64,000 nt of DNA from DCFW01 sp963790715 (GTDB lineage: Bacteria; Bacteroidota; Bacteroidia; Bacteroidales; Bacteroidaceae), in the NCBI GenBank assembly GCA_963790715.1, contig CAWBPN010000016.1, positions 62,001 through 126,000 on the forward strand. The letters run 5' to 3'. The notes under the pieces were generated by a model, which was given only the letters and a program-made list of their open reading frames with translations, did no database searches and was not told the origin of the DNA. Every line of letters begins with the position of its first letter. Position 1 is the stretch's first letter. Of this stretch, positions 8,187-14,208 are shown piece by piece. Made by a program: the position numbers and the translations under genes.

Positions 8187-9260
8187 TTACGTACTACTTT
8201 TGATAATAATATAGTTTTGATAACGTCTTATATGAGCCATGCAACCGACAAGGCACACGTCGATATTATCTTCAAAGACGTTATATCCTGCATAACCGTC
8301 ACTTTGAAGATAACCTTTAAATGGCTTGAGCAATTTTTTTGCTGTTTCCTGTGATCTTGATCCTTTATCGTAATGAAAAAACACCAACCTCTTCATTACC
8401 GACCTGACCATCCATAAATATTCTTTCGCCGCTCGGTGGGTGTTATGATTTATCACCGGAAGTGTGGTTTCGTCAACTTGCACATAATCTGTTGAAAGAA
8501 CAACTTCTTTCAATTTATCATACAAGGGGTGAAGCAACTCGCATGCCGGTTTAAACCATCCGTCCAATGTGCTTTCTGATATTTTTATGCCAAGATGGCC
8601 AAACTCCTGTATCTGTCTGTAAAACGGTGTATGGTATTCATATTTTTGAAGTAATATCTCTGCCAACAACGATGCTCCGGGAAGTCCTTTGTTTATCGGC
8701 TGTAAAGGAAGAGGTGCTATGATAACTCCCTTTTCCCCTTCTTTCGGTATGTCTGTACTATTCTTAAGTCCGTATTTGGGACGAACAATTTCTTTCACAT
8801 ACAATTTACCCGGCTCAAACTCCAGTGTTCTGGTACGTTCTTCACCTATAAGCACATATCTGTCTTTGTCTATGTTTTCAGGCTCTATCACCACTTCAAC
8901 AACCGGGAGATTCTCAGTTATTTTCCTATTGCGGCGTTCGTTGTGTTTCTCTTTCGATGTTCGGTTGTCGATTTCTTTAACGGCTGCCTTACGCGCTTCT
9001 TCAATCTCTGCCGCCAACTCTTCTTTTGATCCTGTTCCGTCAAAATCAAATTCTAATTGGTTCGGATCCAACACCGCCAACTTCTCACTCTTGCGACCGA
9101 ACATCTGGCGCTTAAACCATGCAATTTGTGATAGCAATTGAGTTATCTCACTTTGCATATCATCCATTTTCTTTGCTTGCGAGGTATTGGTTTCTCTCAG
9201 ACGGCTGATTTGCTCCGACTGCTCTTTCAATAACATTTCCAACTCCTCGCTTTGCGCCAT
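8187..9260 (-). pseudogene. tnpC: IS66 transposase TnpC, N-terminal part (disrupted)
   Basis: True tnpC sequence runs from 9260 to about 8224 (346 residues); the last 11 codons are RIT DNA. It has an N-terminal coiled coil (about 5-50), the FGRKSEK signature, the acidic linker and the first catalytic Asp residues (YVQVDETTLPV and LQSDGYAGY). The DDE triad is therefore split between this piece and 4113-4694. The sequence stops at AHIRR, exactly where the other piece resumes with HFEEAL. Confidence 0.9.
8193..8229 (-). repeat. RIT right inverted repeat (37 bp)
   Basis: A perfect inverted match to 4707-4743. The outermost CGTCTT (8224-8229) is shared with the target and is repeated at 4681-4686. 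Confidence 0.9.
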
Positions 9261-9352
9261 CTTTCTTTTCTAAAATTCCATTATTAATACTAAGTAAAAG
9301 TACTATTAATAAACGGTTTTAGAAAATATTTCTGCATGTTTTTACATGCTTT

Positions 9353-9715
9353 TCATACATTATTTCTTAACGCTTTCAAACGCTTTAAACGACTCTCCGG
9401 ATTTTCTTTTATTCCTTCTACCATTATTACCAAATCACACCATTCCATTGGGTACGATCTGCTTGATTCATCATATTGAGGCATCCTGAATGTGCCTTGT
9501 TCCAACCGTTTTACATACATTACCAGGCCTCCGTCTTCGGCATGGAGAAGCTTCATCGTCGTTCTTGTTCGATTCACAAATATGAATACGTCACCCTTGC
9601 GTACGTCTTTGCCCATTTTGTCATGTACCACTCCGCTCAGCATATTCATTCCTTTACGCATGTCTGTCTTACCAGGACACAAAAAATAACGCATCGTATC
9701 ATTCAGGCAAAACAT
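9353..9715 (-). CDS. tnpB: IS66 accessory protein TnpB (Orf2)
   Basis: 120 residues of the IS66 Orf2 family. Visible signatures are RYFLCPGKTDMRKGMNML at the start, GDVFIFVNRTRTTMKLL in the middle and a DGGLVMYVKRLEQGTF segment. These accessory proteins are needed for IS66 transposition, though their biochemical role is unclear. The start overlaps the end of tnpA by 17 bp, the usual coupled arrangement. It looks intact. Confidence 0.93.
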   Translation of the reverse strand: MFCLNDTMRYFLCPGKTDMRKGMNMLSGVVHDKMGKDVRKGDVFIFVNRTRTTMKLLHAEDGGLVMYVKRLEQGTFRMPQYDESSRSYPMEWCDLVIMVEGIKENPESRLKRLKALRNNV

Positions 9716-10097
9716 GGGACGAACTGATTTTTGATATTATATTTAATGCTATTCCTGTTTCCGACATGCCTTTGAAATGTATCTTCACTCCTGTAGGATA
9801 TTCTATGCATATCTCCGACTCGGTAATATCTGTTTCTGTTTCTTTGGGGGAATTATACCGCTCTTCTTTACTCAATAAATCTATCGGCGCAAAACCATTT
9901 GAACCTTTTGGGAATTTGTTGCATGGACGTGCAAAACCAAATTTCGATTTCCAATAATAAAAATTAGATGACGTATAACTCTCATTCATACAGAATTCCT
10001 TTATGCTTAAACCGCTTGATACTTGACGGGATATAATTTCTGTAAATTCTTCTTTTTGCATTGGACGTTGATTCTTCATCTTCTTTTTTGATGACAA
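9699..10097 (-). CDS. tnpA: IS66 accessory protein TnpA (Orf1)
   Basis: 132 residues, first gene of the element, starting 26 bp inside the right inverted repeat. The N-terminal half carries a helix-turn-helix-like region (SGLSIKEFCMNESYTSSNFYYW, about residues 33-54) typical of IS66 Orf1, and the C-terminal part ends in a basic/hydrophobic strand region that binds the tnpB start. It is probably a DNA-binding accessory factor. It looks intact. Confidence 0.88.
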   Translation of the reverse strand: MSSKKKMKNQRPMQKEEFTEIISRQVSSGLSIKEFCMNESYTSSNFYYWKSKFGFARPCNKFPKGSNGFAPIDLLSKEERYNSPKETETDITESEICIEYPTGVKIHFKGMSETGIALNIISKISSSHVLPE

Positions 10098-10122
10098 AGA
10101 TATCTTAACTTCGATAACATCA

Positions 10123-10148
10123 CAATATGTACTTTATCGGGGGCTTAC
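10123..10148 (-). repeat. IS66 terminal inverted repeat, tnpA side
   Basis: It pairs with 4006-4031 with one mismatch. It is followed at once by the second GGAATTAC target copy (10149-10156). Confidence 0.93.
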
Positions 10149-10647
10149 GGAATTACATGATGCCAAAATATTACTCCATGCCAAAATATGTTTCATGTTC
10201 GACATGATTCTACGTTGGCTAACTTTGTTTATGCTGATATTATTGTTTTCGCAATTTCTCTATTTCGTTAATTGCTAAAAACAAACATAATTTTTCGCTA
10301 TTTTCGGGCAAAATAAAACTCTCCCAGCATGACTTTCGTTTTTCGCTTAATTTATGTTACTACTGTCTGTTAAATATTTCCATCTTATTAACAATACATT
10401 TTTCAGCCTGAACACATTGTGCACACAATAGTCAGCTGAAGTATGAAAGTCTTCATCAAATCAGCTGAAAAAGCCTATTAATAAAGGCAATATGAAACAT
10501 GAATAGTATGTACTAAAAATGATATTTTGAGATCTTTTTGGAAATAAAATGCAATTTACTTGACATCATTATTTAAATATATTACCTTTGTAAGCATTAT
10601 TTATAATGTACGATATTGATAAAAATAACAAGTAAAGATAAATAAGT
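10149..10647 (+). repeat. VapE-element leader, copy 1, right part
   Basis: This is the continuation of the leader after IS66, ending at the vapE start. From about 10240 it aligns with 41840-42237. Shared blocks include AAATAAAACTCTCCC, GCATGACTTTCGTTTTTC, TCAGCTGAAAAAGCCTATTA and GAAACATGAATAG. About 75 bases (10160-10235) have no match in copy 2 and contain ATGCCAAAATAT twice (10160-10171 and 10178-10189). Two TCAGCTGA-type palindromes and a GCCT...AGGC hairpin are kept in both copies. There is no coding frame; this is a conserved non-coding leader. Confidence 0.6.
10560..10590 (+). promoter_or_regulatory. Promoter of vapE copy 1
   Basis: TTG at 10560-10562 and TACCTTTG at 10583-10590 match the Bacteroidota -33/-7 pattern at a plausible spacing. 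The same pair occurs before the second copy (42152-42182), so it is kept under selection or by recent descent. It lies 58 bp before the start codon. Confidence 0.6.
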
Positions 10648-12159
10648 ATGTTTTTAAGACACAAGTATTCAAAAAGAGAAGAAGACCTCATTATAAGAGA
10701 GGCTACAGTGACACTCCGTGAAATTGGAGTGACTATTATGGCCGGTATCGTTGATGCCGAAATGAAAATGGTTAATAGAAACGAACACCGCAACGACCGT
10801 ATGTCAAGCAATGTCCATGCAATTAACCTGAGTGACAAACTACAGACTAAGCCGCAAGTGGCTATTATGAAGGTTAACATACCTGAAAAGCAACAGCAAG
10901 AGCCTTTTGAACAGGAGAAGCCACAGAAAACAATTGCCGCCACAGAACGTGAAGTAGAGCGTGACCCGCACCATATAGTGCTATCATCACCGATACCGAC
11001 TGCCGAAGACAGAAAGAAAACAGGTTCTGAAATAACCAAGTTGGAATGGTACATGCAAAGCAATTATATATTAAGATATAACGAGGTTACCGGACAAACG
11101 GAATACAAGCATCGCGAGAGCAATGAACCTTATAGAAAGGTAACAGACAGGGTAATATATGCAATGTGTACGGAAGCTCGTAAATCGGGAATAAACGTTT
11201 GGGACAACGATATAAAGAGACATACATTCTCTTCACATATAGAAGCGTTTCACCCGATGAAAGGCTATCTTGAATCTCTTCCGAAGTGGGATGGAAAAGA
11301 CAGGGTGACACCACTTGCTGAACGAGTATCAAAGAGTGAATTCTGGGTAAAGCATTTCCATACATGGATGCGCGGTTTGACAGCTCAATGGTTGGGAAAG
11401 GACAAGCTTCACGGCAACAGTGTTGCACCTATTTTAATAAGTAAAAGACAGGGACGACAGAAATCCACTTTTTGTAAAATGTTGCTGCCTGATGAATTGC
11501 AAGCGTATTACCTGGATAGGTTGAACATCAACTCAACGGCAAGAGCAGAAGAGAAGTTGACTGAGTTTGCACTTATAAACTTGGACGAAATAGACAAATA
11601 CTCAGCCAAAGGTATGGCATCACTAAAGAACCTAATGCAAATGGCAACGGTAAACACACAAAAAGCCTATCAACGTGGACTAAGCAATTTGCCGCGAACG
11701 GCCTCATTTATAGCCACTTCAAACAGAAGAGACTTGTTGACCGACCCAACTGGAAGCAGACGATTTATTTGCATGGAAGTGGATAAAAAGATCGACTGCT
11801 CACCGATAGACCATGCACAAATATACGCCCAACTAAAAGAAGAAATAGAGCAAGGCAAACGTTATTGGTTTGAAGAGGATGAAGAAGCCGAGATAATGGC
11901 ACATAATGCTGCATATCAGCGTAATACGATAGAAGCTGACGTTTTCGACACACTCTTCCGCAAGCCGATCGGCAACGAAAAGACAGTAAAGCTCTCAGCA
12001 CGAGAAATATACGACGAGATGAGAATTGCCGACAAAGAGGCAATGAAGGGCGTAAAAGAAAGCAAGATTTGGGGCTTGCTCAAAGATTTGGACTATCACA
12101 AAGAGCATTACGAAGACGGCAATAAATATAATGTTGTAATGATACGAGCAAATGAATAA
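10648..12159 (+). CDS. VapE/VirE-family primase-helicase-like protein, copy 1 (intact)
   Basis: 503 residues. The central P-loop ATPase matches the virulence-associated E (VapE) family: Walker A-like GRQKSTF (about 268-274), Walker B-like LINLDEIDKYS (about 309-319), a SFIATSNRRDLL sensor and GSRRFICMEV arginine motif (about 353-380). The C-terminal 65 residues fit DUF3874, a Bacteroidota module found after this ATPase. The N-terminal 100 residues are basic then low-complexity and unrecognised. VapE proteins resemble replication helicases of satellite phages and islands. There is no integrase or structural phage gene. A near-identical but frameshifted copy lies at 42238-43690. Confidence 0.8.
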   Translation: MFLRHKYSKREEDLIIREATVTLREIGVTIMAGIVDAEMKMVNRNEHRNDRMSSNVHAINLSDKLQTKPQVAIMKVNIPEKQQQEPFEQEKPQKTIAATEREVERDPHHIVLSSPIPTAEDRKKTGSEITKLEWYMQSNYILRYNEVTGQTEYKHRESNEPYRKVTDRVIYAMCTEARKSGINVWDNDIKRHTFSSHIEAFHPMKGYLESLPKWDGKDRVTPLAERVSKSEFWVKHFHTWMRGLTAQWLGKDKLHGNSVAPILISKRQGRQKSTFCKMLLPDELQAYYLDRLNINSTARAEEKLTEFALINLDEIDKYSAKGMASLKNLMQMATVNTQKAYQRGLSNLPRTASFIATSNRRDLLTDPTGSRRFICMEVDKKIDCSPIDHAQIYAQLKEEIEQGKRYWFEEDEEAEIMAHNAAYQRNTIEADVFDTLFRKPIGNEKTVKLSAREIYDEMRIADKEAMKGVKESKIWGLLKDLDYHKEHYEDGNKYNVVMIRANE

Positions 12160-12649
12160 ACAAATACTTTTAATATTGTCATTTCCTATTGTGTTCATGA
12201 TACATGATTTTGAAGAAATAATAGGAATAAAGTCTTGGATAAATAAAAATGCTGATTATTTATACAAACGTTTTCCAAAATTGGCACCTAAAATAGTTCC
12301 TCATCTCCAACACTCTACTACAGAAAGATTTGCAACAGGAGTGGCCATTATGTTTATTCTTGTTTGCACTGCTACCTATGTATCTATATGGTCACAATTT
12401 TATCAATTATGGATGGGAGCATTTATGCTTTTCTCTATTCATATTATAATCCATATTATTCAATGGATAGCTGTAAAACGTTATGTTCCGGTAATCGCCA
12501 CATCATTATTGTCAATACCATATTGTACCTATGGAATAATGGTCATTATTTCTTCATTCGACTTCATAACAATAGTTCTTTGGACTGTAATAGCTTTCGT
12601 TGTTGCCACGTTCATGTTATTGTTTGTTCATAAAGTCATCATAAAATGA
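12152..12649 (+). CDS. HXXEE-domain membrane protein
   Basis: 165 residues whose ATG overlaps the vapE stop by 8 bp (ATGAATAA), suggesting coupling to copy 1 only; copy 2 has no such neighbour. The N-terminus has MIHDFEEI, the HxxEE motif naming the family, then a second H at about residue 50 and about four hydrophobic segments. The His/Glu residues in membrane helices suggest a metal-dependent membrane enzyme, but the function is unknown. Confidence 0.75.
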   Translation: MNKQILLILSFPIVFMIHDFEEIIGIKSWINKNADYLYKRFPKLAPKIVPHLQHSTTERFATGVAIMFILVCTATYVSIWSQFYQLWMGAFMLFSIHIIIHIIQWIAVKRYVPVIATSLLSIPYCTYGIMVIISSFDFITIVLWTVIAFVVATFMLLFVHKVIIK

Positions 12650-12717
12650 ACTGTCAGTAATGACATTGTTAGATAAATATATAAATATAGTTATATATAA
12701 AAAATTATTGTCTTTTA

Positions 12718-12797
12718 TAGTTCATTATAAACAATAGTTCATTATATTTGCATCAAGCAAGCGCGTAAAAGATGATATAATAGTGCTATATAGCACT
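12718..12797 (+). promoter_or_regulatory. DUF134 promoter with 12-bp direct repeats and a 16-bp palindrome
   Basis: TAGTTCATTATA occurs perfectly twice (12718-12729 and 12735-12746, 17-bp period), the second overlapping the -7 box TATATTTG (12743-12750). Downstream, AGTGCTATATAGCACT (12782-12797) is a perfect 16-bp palindrome in the 5' leader. Together they look like operator sites; the DNA-binding DUF134 protein itself is a candidate ligand. Confidence 0.5.
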
Positions 12798-12837
12798 GAT
12801 TATCAAACTAATAACGGTTGTTTAATGTAAAATAAAT

Positions 12838-13323
12838 ATGTCTCGCCCACAAAAAATAAGGAAAATAACAAAACGTCCTACCGTATCAGAATTTAAACCG
12901 TACGGCAGCATAAATTCTTCGAGCAAACAGAAAGCTATATTCTTGCTTTGTGAAGAATATGAAGCTTTGCGTTTGAACGATTATGAAAAATGCAACCAAT
13001 GTGAAGCTGCAGCCATCATGCAAATATCACGCCCGACTTTTACACGTATATATTTATCAGCCAGAGAAAAAATAGCAACCGCTTTTGTTGAAGGACGAAA
13101 GATTATTATTGAAGGTGGAAAAATAGAATATGACAATGATTGGCTATTTTGTGGAAATTGCGGATGCGTTTTCAGTAAAGAAAACGGAAATAATCCAAAA
13201 ACATGTCCTTTATGTGGTGCTGAAAACATATCTGAATATATACCAAATCCGCATGAAGAAAACTTGACAACAATGAGACCTTGCGGAAAAGGCAGATGCA
13301 AAAATAGAAACCATAAGAAATGA
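12838..13323 (+). CDS. DUF134 DNA-binding protein
   Basis: 161 residues. The start MSRPQKIRKI and the KPYG segment are typical of DUF134. A helix-turn-helix spans about residues 58-85 (CEAAAIMQISRPTFTRIYL). The C-terminal half adds a rubredoxin-like zinc ribbon (CGNCGCVF...CPLCGAEN) and a Cys-rich tail. The family is predicted to regulate genes and is often next to NifX/NifB-type proteins, as here: two such genes follow within 16 and 12 bp, so this is the leader of a three-gene operon. Confidence 0.8.
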   Translation: MSRPQKIRKITKRPTVSEFKPYGSINSSSKQKAIFLLCEEYEALRLNDYEKCNQCEAAAIMQISRPTFTRIYLSAREKIATAFVEGRKIIIEGGKIEYDNDWLFCGNCGCVFSKENGNNPKTCPLCGAENISEYIPNPHEENLTTMRPCGKGRCKNRNHKK

Positions 13324-13339
13324 TAATAACAGAATAATC

Positions 13340-13654
13340 ATGAAAATAGCAATTACAAGTACCGGAAACTCGTGTGAGGACAAATTGGATTCTCGTTTCG
13401 GACGTTGCTCTTATTTTGCAATTTATGATACGGAAAATAAAGAAATAAGTTTCATTCCCAATCCTAACAAAGAGGTTGAAGAAGGTGCAGGGCCGGCATC
13501 AGTCAGCTTAATTGAATCTTTAAACATAAAAAAAGTCATCTCTGAAGAATTCGGTTTCAAAATTAAATCTTTAATGATAGAAGCTGATATACAAATGATT
13601 GCATTAAAAAAAGATATAACAATAAAAAAAATAATAGAATTGTTGAACCATTAA
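13340..13654 (+). CDS. NifX/NifB-C family Fe-Mo cofactor-like protein 1
   Basis: 104 residues of the dinitrogenase iron-molybdenum cofactor biosynthesis fold. It starts MKIAITSTGNSCEDKLDSRF, with the usual FGRC segment (residues 25-28), a GPASVSLIESL helix and a conserved strand pattern. Such proteins bind metal-sulfur cofactors or precursors. It sits 16 bp after the DUF134 gene. Because stand-alone members occur widely in anaerobes without nitrogenase, a direct nitrogen-fixation role is not proven. Confidence 0.75.
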   Translation: MKIAITSTGNSCEDKLDSRFGRCSYFAIYDTENKEISFIPNPNKEVEEGAGPASVSLIESLNIKKVISEEFGFKIKSLMIEADIQMIALKKDITIKKIIELLNH

Positions 13655-13666
13655 AAAACAAGAATT

Positions 13667-14035
13667 ATGCAAAAAAGAATAGCTATACCTGTAGAAAACA
13701 ATGTGCTATGTGCCCATTTCGGACACTGCCAAAGTTTTAGTTTCGTTGATGTGGAGAACGATAAGATAACAAAAACAACAGAAATTGTGCCTCCGGCTCA
13801 TGAACCTGGATTATACCCGGCATGGGTAAAACAACAAGGTGCCACAGATGTAATTTGTGGAGGATTGGGTGAAAAGGCTAAAGTATTGTTCAATCAACAA
13901 GAAATAACATTACATATAGGTGCTCCTGTGAAAACTCCAAAAGAATTGGTAAATGATTTATTGGCAGGTACTTTACAAACAGGGAATAACACTTGCAATC
14001 ATCATCATGATAATGGGAATTGTCATAAACAATAA
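13667..14035 (+). CDS. NifX/NifB-C family protein 2 with His-rich tail
   Basis: 122 residues. The core MQKRIAIPVENNVLCAHFGH has the HFGHC motif (residues 17-21), and a VICGGLGEKAKVLF segment follows. After residue 105 the protein ends in a Cys/His tail with CNHHHDNGNCHK, a likely metal-binding extension. It is 12 bp after the previous NifX-like gene and completes the operon. The related pair suggests transfer or storage of a metal cluster, with the tail adding metal capture; this is inference. Confidence 0.75.
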   Translation: MQKRIAIPVENNVLCAHFGHCQSFSFVDVENDKITKTTEIVPPAHEPGLYPAWVKQQGATDVICGGLGEKAKVLFNQQEITLHIGAPVKTPKELVNDLLAGTLQTGNNTCNHHHDNGNCHKQ

Positions 14036-14067
14036 AACACATACTTTTGCCAATGTGTGATAAGAAA

Positions 14068-14126
14068 GCAATTGCCGATGTCGTTTCAATGATAAAATTA
14101 TACCTTGAAACGAACATCGGAATTGC
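14068..14126. other. Strong hairpin between the NifX and GH9 genes
   Basis: Arms 14068-14089 and 14105-14126 pair over about 21 bp with one bulged base on each side and a 15-nt loop. A smaller dyad, ACACAT (14038-14043) with ATGTGT (14053-14058), precedes it just after the NifX-like stop codon. It could end transcription of the DUF134 operon although no long T-run follows. Confidence 0.45.
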
Positions 14127-14134
14127 ATATTTGC

Positions 14135-14142
14135 TATATTTG
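14135..14142 (+). promoter_or_regulatory. -7 box TATATTTG upstream of the GH9 gene
   Basis: It matches TAnnTTTG, 67 bp before the start codon and just after the hairpin. Confidence 0.5.
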
Positions 14143-14208
14143 CCATAAAACAAATAATGGCATGAATACAATAACGAACATGATTGCTATTAATAATTAT
14201 CTACTATT

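Larger units (their letters stand above)
4687..8229 (-). mobile_element. Recombinase-in-Trio (RIT) element inserted in IS66 tnpC
   Basis: Three overlapping tyrosine-recombinase genes in one direction, bounded by 37-bp perfect inverted repeats, are the definition of RIT elements. The bases CGTCTT occur at both junctions (4681-4686 and 8224-8229), so the exact edge is ambiguous by six bases. Removing one copy with the element restores the tnpC frame. The left junction also has CGTCTTTTAT and ATAAAAGACG as 10-bp arms around a 12-nt centre (4681-4712), like a tyrosine-recombinase core site. Total length is about 3.5 kb with no cargo. Confidence 0.88.
4006..10148 (-). mobile_element. IS66-family insertion sequence, itself interrupted by a RIT element
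   Basis: The left end 4006-4031 and right end 10123-10148 are 26-bp terminal inverted repeats with one mismatch, both starting GTAAGC as is usual for IS66. They are flanked by the 8-bp direct repeat GGAATTAC (3998-4005 and 10149-10156), the duplication length expected for this family. The element carries tnpA, tnpB and tnpC in the standard order on the minus strand. The tnpC gene is split by about 3.5 kb of RIT DNA, so this copy cannot make its own full transposase. Without the RIT the element would be about 2.6 kb, normal for IS66. Confidence 0.93.

Noticed and set aside
10569..11063. Minus-strand frames under both vapE copies (10569-11063 and 42207-42656) that look conserved
   Set aside because: They mirror the conserved sense codons of vapE, have no start signal and resemble no family.
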